DNA of 64,000 nucleotides from Streptomyces sp. MST-110588 (GCF_022695595.1 NZ_CP074380.1:7158501-7222500); one strand, 5' to 3'; shown: positions 37,377 to 47,311, numbered from the stretch's first letter. Program-made: numbers and translations. The notes: a model not told the origin generated them from the letters alone.

Positions 37377-38774
37377 ATGGCCATCGCCACGGTCAACCCG
37401 GCCACCGGCGAAACCCTCCAGACCTTCGACCCGATCGACGCGGGCGAGATCGAAGACCGCCTGGTCCGGGCCGAGCAGGCGTTCCAGGAATACCGCGGCA
37501 CGTCCTTCGCCCGGCGCGCCCAACTGCTGCGCCACGCCGCCGACCTGCTGGAGGCCGAGCAGGACGCCATCGCCCGCACCGTGACCACCGAGATGGGCAA
37601 GCCGCTGGCGGCGGCCCGCGCGGAGGCCGCCAAATGCGTCAAGGCGATGCGCTGGTACGCCGGGCACGCCGAGGAACTGCTCGCCGACGAGCACCCGTCG
37701 GCCGAGGACGTCAAGGACTCCGGAGCCGCCCGCGCCTATGTGCGCTACCGCCCCCTGGGTCCCGTCCTGGCCGTCATGCCCTGGAACTTCCCCCTGTGGC
37801 AGGTCATCCGCTTCGCCGCCCCTGCTCTGATGGCCGGCAACACCGGTCTGCTCAAGCACGCCTCGAACGTCCCGCAGACCGCGCTCTACTTGGAAGACCT
37901 CTTCCACCGGGCGGGCTATCCGGGGGGCTGCTTCCAGACCCTGCTGATCGGCTCCGGCGCCATCGAGGGCATCCTGCGCGACCCGCGGGTCGTGGCGGCC
38001 ACGCTGACCGGCAGTGAGCCCGCGGGCCGGTCGGTGGCCTCCGTCGCCGGGGACGAGGTGAAGAAGACGGTGCTGGAACTGGGCGGCAGCGACCCGTACA
38101 TCGTGCTGCCCTCCGCCGATCTGGAGCGGGCCGTCGGCACGGCCGTCACCGCGCGCGTACAGAACAACGGCCAGTCCTGCATCGCCGCCAAACGCTTCAT
38201 CGTCCACCAGGACGTCTACGACGACTTCGCCGCACGGTTCACGGAGCGGATGGCGGCCCTGAAGGTCGGTGACCCGATGGCGGACACCACCGACATCGGG
38301 CCGCTCGCCAGCGAGCAGGGCCGCTGTGACCTGGAGGAACTGGTCGAGGACGCGCTCGGGCACGGCGCGACCGCGCTGTGCGGCGGCCGACGGCCGCCGC
38401 GGCCGGAACAGGGCTGGTTCTACGAGCCGACCGTGCTGTCCGACGTCACCGCGCAGATGCGCATCCACCGCGAGGAAGCGTTCGGGCCGGTGGCCACCCT
38501 CTACCGGGCCACGGACCTCGACGAGGCCGTGGCGATCGCCAACGACACTCCCTTCGGCCTCAGTTCCAACGCCTGGACGCGGGAGGAGTCCGAACAGGAG
38601 CGCCTGGTACAGGACCTGGAGGCCGGCGGGGTCTTCTTCAACGGGATGACGGCCTCGCACCCCGCGCTGCCGTTCGGCGGCGTCAAGCGCTCGGGGTACG
38701 GGCGCGAACTCGCCGGGCACGGCATCCGCGAATTCTGCAACGCCACGACCGTGTGGTACGGCGCGGACGGCTGA
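37377..38774 (+). CDS. NAD(P)-dependent aldehyde dehydrogenase, succinate-semialdehyde type
   Basis: 465 residues from the ATG at 37377, preceded by AGGAGGTG. ALDH superfamily motifs: [12 protein letters not shown] (cofactor-site start), [23 protein letters not shown] with the general-base Glu near 234, and [14 protein letters not shown] with the catalytic Cys near 267. The shortish length and the [10 protein letters not shown] variant are typical of the YneI/Sad branch of succinate-semialdehyde dehydrogenases that feed succinate to the TCA cycle. There are no gab genes nearby, so the exact aldehyde is uncertain. Confidence 0.92.
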   Translation: MAIATVNPATGETLQTFDPIDAGEIEDRLVRAEQAFQEYRGTSFARRAQLLRHAADLLEAEQDAIARTVTTEMGKPLAAARAEAAKCVKAMRWYAGHAEELLADEHPSAEDVKDSGAARAYVRYRPLGPVLAVMPWNFPLWQVIRFAAPALMAGNTGLLKHASNVPQTALYLEDLFHRAGYPGGCFQTLLIGSGAIEGILRDPRVVAATLTGSEPAGRSVASVAGDEVKKTVLELGGSDPYIVLPSADLERAVGTAVTARVQNNGQSCIAAKRFIVHQDVYDDFAARFTERMAALKVGDPMADTTDIGPLASEQGRCDLEELVEDALGHGATALCGGRRPPRPEQGWFYEPTVLSDVTAQMRIHREEAFGPVATLYRATDLDEAVAIANDTPFGLSSNAWTREESEQERLVQDLEAGGVFFNGMTASHPALPFGGVKRSGYGRELAGHGIREFCNATTVWYGADG

Positions 38775-38779
38775 GGGTC

Positions 38780-38828
38780 CCGGCAGCGGGAGCGGTCCCC
38801 GGCCGGCAGCGGGAGCGGTCCCCGTCCG
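38780..38828. repeat. two-copy direct repeat GGCAGCGGGAGCGGTCCCCG
   Basis: Two adjacent copies, 24 bp apart, occupy the gap between the convergent aldehyde dehydrogenase and phosphatase genes. Each copy can fold GGGAGCGGTCCC, so the pair may act as a weak terminator. Confidence 0.7.
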
Positions 38829-38853
38829 GTGGCGAGCACCTGGCCACCGGCGG

Positions 38854-40992
38854 TCACTCCGCCCCGGTGGGCTTGCGTTCCTCCTCCGGGGCGTCGAACT
38901 CGCACCACAGGGCCTTGCCCGACCCGCGCGGCTCCGCGCCCCAGCGGTCGGAGAGGGCCTCGACGAGCATCAGTCCCCGTCCGGAGGTGGCGGTTTCGCC
39001 GGGGTCGCGGCGCCGCGGCATCTGGCTGGACCGGTCCTCCACCTCCAGCCGGATGCGGCGCGGCGGGCCCGGAGACAGTTCCATGCACACCTGGGCGCCG
39101 CTGTCGGTGTGGGTGAGCGCGTTGGTGATCAGTTCGGTGGCGGCGATCTCGATGTCGTACGCCAGGGCGCCGGCCCGCCACTGGTCCAGGGCCCGGCGCA
39201 GCGCGCAGCGGACCTCCGCCGCACCGCCCGGGTCCGCCTGGTGGACGCGCAGGCGCAGCCGCGGGGTCGTGGTGGTCCCCGGGCACGGCAGCCGGCGCAG
39301 CAGCAGGAGCGCCATGTCGTCGTCGGAGCCCGGCTTCGCCCACAGTGTGTCCGAGAGCTGGTCGGCGAGGGATTCCAGGTCCGCCGGTCCCTCCCGTACG
39401 GCGGCGCCGAGCGCTTCGATGCCGGCCGAGATGTCCTGGCCCGGCTGTTCGACCAGGCCGTCGGTGCACAGCAGCAGAGTGGAGTCCGGCTCCAGGAAGA
39501 GCTGGGTCTCGGGGAAGTGGTCGTGGCCGAAGGCGGTGGCCAGCCCCAGCGGCAGACCGCCGCGGACCGGGGGCCAGTCGACGTGGCCGGCCGCGTCACC
39601 GATCAGCGGGCCGAGGTGACCGGCCCGGGCCACGTACAGGGCACCGGACTCCAGGTCCGCCTGGATGTACGTACAGGTCGCGAAGCGGTTCGTCTCCAGG
39701 TCGGCCAGGAAACGCGAGGCCCGTACGAGGACGGTCTCGGGGGTGTGTCCCTCGGTGGCGTACGCCCGCAGCGCGATGCGCAACTGGCCCATCACGGCGG
39801 CGGCATGGGTGTCATGTCCCTGCACATCGCCCACCACCAGGCCGGTCCTGCCCTGTGGCAGCGGGATCACGTCGTACCAGTCACCGCCGATGTCCCGGCC
39901 GGTGCGCGCGGCGTGGTAGCGGACGGCGACCTCGGCCCCGGAGATGTCCGGCACCCGGCGCGGCAGCATCGCCGCCTGGAGGCCCGTGGCGAACTCCCGT
40001 TCCTGGTCGAAGAGCATCGCCCGCTGCAAGGACTGGGCCACCACACCGGCCAGCGCCAGCGCGAGGTTGCGGTCCTCCGCCGAGTGCGCCTTGGGCTCGA
40101 CGTGCAGCAGGGCCAGCGCCCCTATGACCCGGTCCTGTGCCACCAGAGGCAGGATCGCCGCGCTGCCCAGCGGGATCCGGTCCGTGTACGGGCGCAGCCG
40201 CGGGTAGCGCGCGATCAGCTCGGCGCGCGAGGCCAGGAAGCAGGGGCGGCGGGTGAGGACGGCGTTGGCCAGCGGCAGCGACGTGTCCAGCCGGGAGTGC
40301 ATCAGCTCCTCCGGCGCCTCGCCGAGCAGGCCCGTGGCCGCGATGACGTCGAAGCGCCCCTTGTCGACCAGGCCCAGGATCAGCGCGTCCGCGCCGAAGC
40401 GCCGGGCGCCGCCGGGGCCGGCCAGCACCCGCGTCACGTCCTCGACCGACAGCGCGCGGGCCAGCGCGGCGGTGGTCTGCTGGACCATGACGGTCTGCCG
40501 CTGCCGGTTTTCCTGGAGCGAGCGCAGCAGCGCCGAGTCGGCCAGCTCCGTCGTCGCCTCCCGGACGATCCCGATGATCCGGTAGGACCGGCCGTGTTCG
40601 TCGGCGAGGATCCTGCCCTGGGAGTGGGTCCACCGCGGGGTCCCGTCACGGCAGTGGACGCGGAAGTACGCGCCGTAGGTGGCCGCGCCCTCCTGGAGGG
40701 CCTGGGTGACGGCCGCGTCCAGCCGGTACGCCTCCTCGGGCGGCATCCGCGCGGCCAGCGACATCGGCGACCCGTCGTACTCCTCCGGCCGCAGGTCGAA
40801 GACCTCCAGACCGTTGGGGTCCAGCTCCATGATCCCCCGGTCGAGGTCCCAGTCGAAGGTGCCCGTCCGGTTGAGTGCGAGCCGCTCCCGCAGGCCGATG
40901 TGGTCCAGGCCCGCCGCCCCGGGGACGTCCCGTTGCTCGTTCGGGGCGCCCGGTGGCGTGCCGTGCCGTCCGCGCGGCGTCACCTCCCGCAC
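38854..40992 (-). CDS. PAS-GAF-SpoIIE phosphatase with C-terminal HATPase (copy 2)
   Basis: About 712 residues if started at the GTG at 40992; the frame is open far upstream into a repeat array, so the start is uncertain. Domain order equals the 25032-27155 paralogue: PAS (TGTFDWDLDRGIMELDPNGLEVF), helical linker, GAF, SpoIIE/PPM phosphatase (GGDWYDVIPLP, GDVQGHD, CTDGLVEQPG, DDDMALLLLRR) and HATPase_c_2 (ATELITNALTHTD, GRGLMLVEALSDRWG). The His-rich linker of copy 1 is absent here. The likely role is control of anti-sigma-factor partner switching. Confidence 0.9.
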   Translation of the reverse strand: MREVTPRGRHGTPPGAPNEQRDVPGAAGLDHIGLRERLALNRTGTFDWDLDRGIMELDPNGLEVFDLRPEEYDGSPMSLAARMPPEEAYRLDAAVTQALQEGAATYGAYFRVHCRDGTPRWTHSQGRILADEHGRSYRIIGIVREATTELADSALLRSLQENRQRQTVMVQQTTAALARALSVEDVTRVLAGPGGARRFGADALILGLVDKGRFDVIAATGLLGEAPEELMHSRLDTSLPLANAVLTRRPCFLASRAELIARYPRLRPYTDRIPLGSAAILPLVAQDRVIGALALLHVEPKAHSAEDRNLALALAGVVAQSLQRAMLFDQEREFATGLQAAMLPRRVPDISGAEVAVRYHAARTGRDIGGDWYDVIPLPQGRTGLVVGDVQGHDTHAAAVMGQLRIALRAYATEGHTPETVLVRASRFLADLETNRFATCTYIQADLESGALYVARAGHLGPLIGDAAGHVDWPPVRGGLPLGLATAFGHDHFPETQLFLEPDSTLLLCTDGLVEQPGQDISAGIEALGAAVREGPADLESLADQLSDTLWAKPGSDDDMALLLLRRLPCPGTTTTPRLRLRVHQADPGGAAEVRCALRRALDQWRAGALAYDIEIAATELITNALTHTDSGAQVCMELSPGPPRRIRLEVEDRSSQMPRRRDPGETATSGRGLMLVEALSDRWGAEPRGSGKALWCEFDAPEEERKPTGAE

Positions 40993-41273
40993 CCCCGGTG
41001 TGCCGGGGGGCACGGGCGGGGGCCGGGAGCAGGGCACGGCGGCAGGGCGGCCCCGGCCGGCGGCGGCACCGGGACGGCGCGGGACGCCGTCCTCGGTCGC
41101 GGGCCGCCGGCCGGGCACCGCCTCAACCGGGAAACGGCCATGCGCCCACCATAGGCCGGGGCCCCCACCTGCGCATTTTCGCCGGCCGCCGGCTGTTGCC
41201 GTTGCCATGGCTGCTGCCCGGCGGCTGGTCCCTCCGCCCGTCTGCCCGCCCGTTCGTCGAACGCTGCTTGTCG

Positions 41274-41315
41274 TCTGACGTCTGACGTCTGACGTCTGAC
41301 GTCTGACGCCTGACG
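41274..41315. repeat. heptanucleotide tandem repeat, TCTGACG x5 plus one variant
   Basis: Five perfect copies of TCTGACG (41274-41308) plus CCTGACG (41309-41315) lie in the 349-bp gap between the phosphatase and the metallophosphoesterase genes. Apart from this array I see nothing coding in the gap. Confidence 0.97.
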
Positions 41316-41341
41316 ACACCTGTCGGCCGTCGGCTGCCGCC

Positions 41342-42619
41342 CTACGTGAGGGCCCCGGCAGCCGCCGCGACCGGGGTGGTGGTCCGGGTGCGATGGGCCA
41401 GGACGGCCTTGCGGGTCGCGATGTCGACCGTATAGGCGTCGATGGTCAGGGCCTGCGGCCCGGCTTTGAGCACCATGAAGCCGTGGCGGGAGAAGTCCTG
41501 CCAGGCGGCCGGGTGGCCGAAGTGGGCCCGGCCGTCGCCCGTCTTGGCGGCGGCGCCGCACACGATCTGCCGGGTACCGCCCGTACGGGCCGTGGGCTCA
41601 AGGACCTGCAGGGTGTGGTCGTGGCCCGACAGGATCAGGTCGGCGCGTCCGCAGACCACCTCCTCGTACAGCTCCTTGAGGTGGACTCCGCTGGTGTAGT
41701 GCCCGATCACGAAGCCGTCGTAGGCCCCCGCGCTGCCGTGCCGGCCGTTGTTCAGGTAGGGGTGGTGGCCCAGCACCACCTTCCAGCGGGCCCGCGAGCC
41801 CTTGAGGGCGGCGTCCAGCCAGGCGCGCTGCTCGCGCATGTACGGGCCGTTCCAGCGGTAGTGCGGGTCGGTCTGTACGACGGTGGAGGCGACCGGGTTG
41901 GTGTCGAGGGCGAAGAACTCCACGAGCGGCTCCTGCCCGCCCGTACGGCCCGCGCTGCCGGGGCTCGTCGCGGGGAGCGCGAGGTTGTAGTAGCGGGCCG
42001 GCATGTACCAGCGGCGGGAGGACGCGGCGTAGGCGACCTCCCGGTCACCGCGCGAGGGATCGCCGCCGCTGCCGGGTATCAGACCCGAACAGTCGTGGTT
42101 GCCCAGGACCATCAGCCAGGGGACGTCGATCCCGTCGTTGGGCTTCTCGAACTTCTCCTGGAACTCCGGGTCCCGGTCCGACTCGGGGCCGTTCTCGTAG
42201 ATGTTGTCGCCGAGGCCGACGGCCAGGGACACCCCTTCGGCGCGGCAGACCTCCCGGGCCGCGGCGGCCACCGCGTACTGCGCCTGGTCTCCCGTCCCGG
42301 CGTCCCCGGTGACCAGGACGGCGAACTCCCCCGAAGCGCCGGGCGCGGCGGGGAGCGGGAAGCCGTGGGCGCCGCCCGCGCGGGGAGCGGCGACCGCCGG
42401 TGTCCGTGCTCCGTACGGCAGTACGGCCAGCGCCGCGCCCGCCACCGCACCGCCCAGCAGGGTCCGCCGCCCGACCGCGCCCGCGTACGGGGCGCGTGCC
42501 GGACCCGGGGTGGCTGCTTCGCGCGCGAAGGCGCCCTCCGGCAGACCCGGTCCGCCGGCCCGCAGCCACTGTTCCTCGGTCATGTCCGCCCGCGGCGGTG
42601 TCAGTTCGTCCTCGCACAT
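41342..42619 (-). CDS. Tat-exported metallophosphoesterase (purple acid / type 5 phosphatase-like)
   Basis: 425 residues. A 50-residue leader precedes a twin-arginine signal (VGRRTLLGGAVAGAALAVL). The binuclear-metal motifs of calcineurin-like phosphatases follow: VTGDAGTGDQ (D), VGLGDNIYENG (GDN), VLGNHDCSG (GNHD), VVLGHHPYLNNG (GHHP) and LSGHDHTLQV (GHDH). The spacing fits the small, tartrate-resistant type 5 acid phosphatases. The enzyme would release phosphate outside the membrane. GAGAGAA lies ahead of the ATG at 42619. Confidence 0.9.
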   Translation of the reverse strand: MCEDELTPPRADMTEEQWLRAGGPGLPEGAFAREAATPGPARAPYAGAVGRRTLLGGAVAGAALAVLPYGARTPAVAAPRAGGAHGFPLPAAPGASGEFAVLVTGDAGTGDQAQYAVAAAAREVCRAEGVSLAVGLGDNIYENGPESDRDPEFQEKFEKPNDGIDVPWLMVLGNHDCSGLIPGSGGDPSRGDREVAYAASSRRWYMPARYYNLALPATSPGSAGRTGGQEPLVEFFALDTNPVASTVVQTDPHYRWNGPYMREQRAWLDAALKGSRARWKVVLGHHPYLNNGRHGSAGAYDGFVIGHYTSGVHLKELYEEVVCGRADLILSGHDHTLQVLEPTARTGGTRQIVCGAAAKTGDGRAHFGHPAAWQDFSRHGFMVLKAGPQALTIDAYTVDIATRKAVLAHRTRTTTPVAAAAGALT

Positions 42620-42759
42620 GGCTGGTTTCTCTCATGATCGGCCAGGCACGTGGTGACGAACTGATGAACGAGCTGTGGACGTATGGCGGCTTCGGGGCGC
42701 GGTGGTACGGCCGGGGGAGGGGTGCGGTGCGGCCGGCGGCCCCGTACGTCCGGCGGGTC

Positions 42760-43284
42760 TCAGCCGGCCAGCCGCCGCAGCGTCCGGCCGCAGTGGCGCG
42801 CGTACCAGCGCTGGAGGAAGGGGACCACCGGGCCGGCCAACCGGGTGTACCAGACGGCCGGGCGGCTGAAGGCGGTGACGGTGAACCGGACCGAGCCGTC
42901 CGCCCGCAGTTCGACCATGAACGCCTCCTCGCCGCACTCAGGGTGACCCTGCACAGTGCCGTACGCGAAACCCGTGCGCTGCGGTCCGTACGTGGCCGAC
43001 ACGACCCGGCACGGTGCGGCCAGCCGGACGGGCCCGATGCCCAGGGAGACCTCGACCGCCACACCCGGTTCGGCGCGCGGCGCGGAGGCGCTGATCCCCA
43101 CGCCCGACGCGCGGTGCATCCGGAATGTGGTGACCGCCTCGCCCGCGGCCTCGAAGACCTTCCGGCCGTGGCCGATCAGGACTTCTTCGTGCAGGTGGTG
43201 GTAGCCGGGCGGCAGCGGGGAGCGGGCGGTGGCGCCTTCCTCGGGGTAGCTCAGGGGGGTGGCGGTGCGATCGGGGCCGTTCAT
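42760..43284 (-). CDS. DUF1990 family protein
   Basis: 174 residues, a complete DUF1990 domain: LSYPEEGATARSPLPPGYHH, GHGRKVFEAAGEAVTTFRMH, GTVQGHPECGEEAFMVEL and FSRPAVWYTRLAGPVVPFLQ. The family is widespread, of unknown function and often found with YndJ. Its ATG at 43284 overlaps the stop of the upstream YndJ-like gene (ATGA), so the two are translationally coupled. Confidence 0.9.
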   Translation of the reverse strand: MNGPDRTATPLSYPEEGATARSPLPPGYHHLHEEVLIGHGRKVFEAAGEAVTTFRMHRASGVGISASAPRAEPGVAVEVSLGIGPVRLAAPCRVVSATYGPQRTGFAYGTVQGHPECGEEAFMVELRADGSVRFTVTAFSRPAVWYTRLAGPVVPFLQRWYARHCGRTLRRLAG

Positions 43285-44210
43285 GCGGCTGTCCTGCCTT
43301 TCGGTGCGGAGCCGGGTGTGGGGGCGGTTGCGGAGCCGGGTGCGGGGGCGGTGGGCGGGGTGTGGTCCGGTCCGGCGGACGGCCGGCCGGCGGAGTGCTG
43401 GATACGGCCCCAGGCGAGCAGCGCGCACAGCGCGAAGCCGAGGGCGTTGCCCAGTCCATGGGTGGCGGCCATCCACCCCAGGGTGGGGTGTGGCAGGCCG
43501 GTGGCCTCGCCGAGCGCCCAGCTCAGGGCGAGCAGCATGGTCGCCACAAGGACGGCCGCGCTGACGCCGAGCAGCGCCCGGGTCGTGCGGTCCGGGACGG
43601 TGCCCCGGACATCGCGCCAGGTGAGCAGGCCGACCAGCCACATACCGGCGGTCAGGACGAGAGCCCCGGCCAGTTCGGCCCAGTCGTCGACGAAGTAGCC
43701 GAGGAGGACGAGCAGGGTGCCCGCAGGGACGCTGAGCGCGGCGAGCCGGCCGCTGCGCCGTCCGGTGGCGTGGCAGACCAGCCCGGCCGTCAGCGCGGCG
43801 GCGAAGCCGGCGAAGTGGAAGTGCGGCACGGTCAGCGACAGGATACGCAGATCGAAGCCGCACAGCCGGTGTCCGGCGCGTTCGGCCACCAGGGCGGTTC
43901 CGGCGACGGCCGGGGTCACCAGGGCGGTGAGTACCGCGATCTCCCGGGGCGCCAGGGAACGCGTACGGATCAGGCGGTACGGCGCGTGCAGCGCGAGCAG
44001 GAGCGTGGCCGCGGCGTACGCTCCGGCGAGCGTGGCGGCCAGTGGCCCGCGCGGCAGCCACAGGGCGGTGCTTCCGGCGACGGCGGCCAGGGGCCAGATC
44101 CGCCGGACGCGGCGCAGCGGGCCGGGGCGTGGGCCGTCGATCAGGGCCAGGCCCATCGGCACCACGGCGAACATTCCCAGCATGACGATGAGATTCACCA
44201 GTACGGTCAC
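43281..44210 (-). CDS. YndJ-like multi-spanning membrane protein
   Basis: 309 residues from the GTG at 44210 (GGGAAGCC just upstream) with nine or ten hydrophobic helices. The conserved VPHFHFAGFAAALTAGL segment is the YndJ hallmark, the histidines probably sitting in the membrane. Its function is unknown. It is the first gene of a two-gene operon with DUF1990, about 126 bp downstream of a well-formed promoter with two palindromic operators. Confidence 0.88.
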   Translation of the reverse strand: MTVLVNLIVMLGMFAVVPMGLALIDGPRPGPLRRVRRIWPLAAVAGSTALWLPRGPLAATLAGAYAAATLLLALHAPYRLIRTRSLAPREIAVLTALVTPAVAGTALVAERAGHRLCGFDLRILSLTVPHFHFAGFAAALTAGLVCHATGRRSGRLAALSVPAGTLLVLLGYFVDDWAELAGALVLTAGMWLVGLLTWRDVRGTVPDRTTRALLGVSAAVLVATMLLALSWALGEATGLPHPTLGWMAATHGLGNALGFALCALLAWGRIQHSAGRPSAGPDHTPPTAPAPGSATAPTPGSAPKGRTAA

Positions 44211-44316
44211 GGCTTCCCGGCCTTCCCGCCGCTCCGGCGCCCGCCACCGCACGCTTCCCCGACGACCTGTGGCCGGTCGGTCAGGTGGTGCGGCGGGCGT
44301 GCTGCCCTGCGGCGTT

Positions 44317-44371
44317 CTGAACGTGTTCAACTGCCGACACGGACAGTACGCCGTGAATTGAACGCGTTCAA
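44317..44371 (-). promoter_or_regulatory. YndJ operon promoter with two palindromic operators
   Basis: Read leftwards: -35 TTGAAC (44371-44366), 17-bp spacer, -10 TACTGT (44348-44343). The -35 is part of the perfect palindrome TTGAACGCGTTCAA (44358-44371). A second copy with two mismatches, CTGAACGTGTTCAA, lies at 44317-44330. The copies are 41 bp apart, four helical turns, so they are on the same DNA face. This fits a TetR-type repressor bound at both ends of the promoter. No regulator gene is adjacent. Confidence 0.72.
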
Positions 44372-44484
44372 CAGTGGGGGTGCGGAAGTGGGGAGAGGGC
44401 TGGTGCGGATGCGGATGCGGGTCCGGGCGGCGGGATGGAGTGGCGGAGCGGGGGCGGTGTGGTGGAGTGCGGGCGGGGCGGCGC

Positions 44485-45246
44485 TCAGAGGTCCATGGAC
44501 CCGTGGCGGCCGGCGCCCGCCGCGAAGCGGGCCGCGCCGGTGAGCGAGTCGTGCAGGGACTCCGTGCCGTGGCGGTATTCGGCGGCCATCGCCGCCTCCT
44601 CCGGCTGTCCCTCCTGATCCAGTACGGAGGCGCGGTCACCGCGCAGACACCTCTGCGGGAAGCGGGCGAGCGCGGCGGCCAGCCGCTGGGCCTCCGCGCG
44701 GGCCCGGCCGCGCGGCACCACACGGTTGACCAGGCCCATTCCCAGGGCCTCGGGCGCCGCCACCGGCCGCCCGGTCAGGATCATGTCCATGGCGCGGCCG
44801 GTGCCGATGAGCCGGGGCAGCCGCACCGTACCCCCGTCCATCAGCGGCACTCCCCAGCGGCGGCAGAACACCCCGAAGACCGCGTCCTCCTCGGCGACCC
44901 GCAGGTCGCACCACAGTGCCAGCTCCAGTCCGCCGGCGACCGCGTGTCCGCTGACCGCGGCGATCACCGGTTTGCTCAGCCGCATCCTGGTCGGACCCAT
45001 CGGCCCGTCGCCGTCCGCGGCGACCCGGCTGCCGCGCCCGGTGCCGACCGCCTTGAGGTCGGCGCCCGAGCAGAACGTCCCGCCCGCGCCCCACAGGACG
45101 GCCGCACTCGCCCCGTCGTCCGCCTCGAACTCCCGGAAGGCATCGGCGAGTTCCTCGGCCGTCGGCCGGTCCACGGCGTTGCGGACGGCGGGCCGGTGGA
45201 GGACCACCGTCGTCACCGGCCCCGAGCGTTCGACGCGTACCGTCAT
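44485..45246 (-). CDS. enoyl-CoA hydratase/isomerase
   Basis: 253 residues of the crotonase fold: TVVLHRPAVRNAVDRPTAEEL, the oxyanion loop GTFCSGADLKAV, and GHAVAGGLELALWCDLRVAEEDAVFG, with the second catalytic Glu region in RRWGVPLMDGGTVRLPRLIG. It would hydrate or isomerise an enoyl-CoA thioester. It follows the acyl-CoA dehydrogenase-like gene in the same direction with a 251-bp gap that I find empty of genes. Confidence 0.92.
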   Translation of the reverse strand: MTVRVERSGPVTTVVLHRPAVRNAVDRPTAEELADAFREFEADDGASAAVLWGAGGTFCSGADLKAVGTGRGSRVAADGDGPMGPTRMRLSKPVIAAVSGHAVAGGLELALWCDLRVAEEDAVFGVFCRRWGVPLMDGGTVRLPRLIGTGRAMDMILTGRPVAAPEALGMGLVNRVVPRGRARAEAQRLAAALARFPQRCLRGDRASVLDQEGQPEEAAMAAEYRHGTESLHDSLTGAARFAAGAGRHGSMDL

Positions 45247-45497
45247 CCGCCTATCCCGTTCCGTCGGGGCGCGCCGCCGTTCCGCCGGGCCGTCGCGCGC
45301 CGGACCGCCCGCCGTCCGTCGGCACTTCGCGCGTCCCGCCGGACGGCAGCCCGTGGAACATCACCTCAGCAGGCTTCGCGCCCTCCGGCAAGACATCGCG
45401 CCGTGCTCCTTGCGCGACGCGCTCCCCCCTGCCGTGCCCGTCCTTGCCCACCGGGGGCCTCCCTCGGCCTCTCCTTGCCGCCCTTGGTCCCCGGGCA

Positions 45498-47149
45498 TCA
45501 GCCCTCGGAGGTCTTGGGCCGTGCGCGCTCCAGGATCGACGTCAGGTCGGCGGTGACGGGCAGCGTGCCGTAGGCGTGCCCCCACTCCCCGCCGAGCCGC
45601 GTGGCACAGAAGGCGTCGGCGACGGCCGGGGGCTGTGCCGTACGAGCAGGGAGCCCTGGAGCGCCAGCGCCATCCGCTCCGCCAGGGAGCGTGCCGTGAG
45701 CTGGGCCCGCTCCGGGTCGGCCGGGGTGCCGGACAGCGTCGCACGCAACCCGGCGACGGCCGCGTCCAGCCGCCGGTCGGCGCCCGCCGCCGCGTCCACC
45801 TCGGCGAAGAAGGCGTCCAGCGTGGCCGGTTCCTTGCCCAGTGCGCGCAGCACGTCCAGCGCCGCCACGTTTCCCGAGCCCTCCCAGACGGACAGCAGCG
45901 GCGCCTCGCGGTACAGCCGCGGCATCCCCGACTCCTCGATGTAGCCGTTGCCGCCCAGGCATTCCAGTGCCTCGGCGGCATGGCCGCTGCCCCGCTTGCA
46001 CACCCAGTACTTGCCGGCCGCCAGCGCGATCCTGCGCAGCGCGGCAGCACCCGCGTCCCCGGCCTGCGCCCCGTCCACGACCGCCGCCAGCCGCATGGCC
46101 AGCACCGTCGCGGCCTCGGACTCCACCGCGAGGTCGGCCAGGACCGCGCGCATCAGCGGCTGTTCGTCCAGCATTCGCCCGAACGCCCGCCGGTGGGCCG
46201 TGTGGTGCAGGGCCTGCCGCAGTCCCGCCCGCATCCCGGCGGCCGTACCGATCACACAGTCCAGCCGGGTCAGGTTCACCATCTCCACGATGGTCGGCAC
46301 GCCGCGCCCCGGCTCACCCACCGGCCACACCACCGCCCCGTCGTACTCGATCTCCGCGGAGGCGTTCGAGCGGTTCCCCAACTTCTCCTTCAGGCGCATC
46401 AGATGCATCCCGTTGCGGCTGCCGTCGGGCAGCACCCGCGGGAGCAGGAAGCAGCTCAGCCCCTCGTCCGTCTGGGCCAGCACCAGGAACACATCGCTCA
46501 TGGGGGCGGAGGTGAACCACTTGTGGCCGGTGATCCGGTACGTGCCGTCACCGGCCGGTACCGCCCGCGTGGTGTTGGCGTGTACGTCCGAGCCGCCCTG
46601 TTTCTCCGTCATCGACATGCCGGCGATCAGACCCGCCTTGGTCAGCGGGGGCCGCAGGCCGTAGTCGTACGTACGGGAGGCGAGCAGCGGCTCGTACTGC
46701 GCGGCGAGGGCGGGGGCGGCCCGCAGTGCGGGCACCGCGGCGTACGTCATGGAGACGGGGCAGCCGTGCCCCGGCTCGGCCTGCGACCACACGTAGAACT
46801 TCGCGGCGCGGACGAGGTGGGCGCCGGGGCGGGCCTCGGCCCAGGGCGCGGCGTGCAGGCCGTGCTCCACCGCCGCCGTCATCAACTGGTGCCAGGCCGG
46901 GTCGAATTCGACCTCGTCGACGCGGTGGCCGAAGCGGTCGTGGGTACGCAGCCGGGGCGGGTGCTCCTCCGCTGCCCTGGCCTGCTCCTGCACCGTGTCC
47001 GTACCGGCGAGCGCGCCGAGTTCGCGCACCTCCCGCTCGCCCCATCCGGCGCCGTGGCGGCGCAGTGCCTCCAGCAGGGCCGGGTCGTCCGCCGTGCTGA
47101 AACCGGTCAACGGCGGTGCCTGGTTCAGGACTTCATGAGTGGCGGTCAT
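45498..47149 (-). pseudogene. AidB-like acyl-CoA dehydrogenase family protein, frame broken near the C-terminus
   Basis: From the ATG at 47149 about 505 residues read cleanly. They carry the acyl-CoA dehydrogenase FAD/active-site features in the AidB arrangement: MSMTEKQGGSDVHANTTRA, ITGHKWFTSAPMSDVFLVLAQ, ALECLGGNGYIEESG and SVWEGSGNVAALDVLRAL. After SLLVRHSP the frame fails. One extra C in the GGGGG run (plus strand, 45628-45632) restores LVRHSPPAVADAFCATRLGG to the stop at 45498, giving 550 residues as expected for AidB. AidB proteins bind DNA and are linked to alkylation protection, though many actinomycete members sit in fatty-acid operons, as here. Confidence 0.87.
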
Positions 47150-47159
47150 GGCATCGACG

Positions 47160-47193
47160 TTACAGAGATCCGACGCGCGTGAGAAGACTGTAA
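47160..47193. promoter_or_regulatory. inverted repeat TTACAG-22-CTGTAA between divergent genes
   Basis: TTACAG (47160-47165) and CTGTAA (47188-47193) are perfect inverted hexamers 11-45 bp upstream of the AidB-like ATG, in the region shared with the PaaX-like gene. It is a plausible operator for that regulator; it does not match the E. coli PaaX consensus as I know it. Confidence 0.4.
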
Positions 47194-47311
47194 TGGCGAG
47201 ATGATGGGCCCGGATAGGATTCCGTGCCGGTGGCAGTTCCGGGGGCGGTTCCGGTTCCGGTCGCGGTTCCGGGGCGGGAGCGGACCTCGACACGGATTCG
47301 GAGGGGCGCGG

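Noticed and set aside
41274..41315. Possible coding repeat at the N-terminus of the second SpoIIE phosphatase (open frame reaches 41319)
   Set aside because: The extra 110 residues are Arg/Gly/Pro-rich without domain similarity, and the paralogue starts just before its PAS domain.
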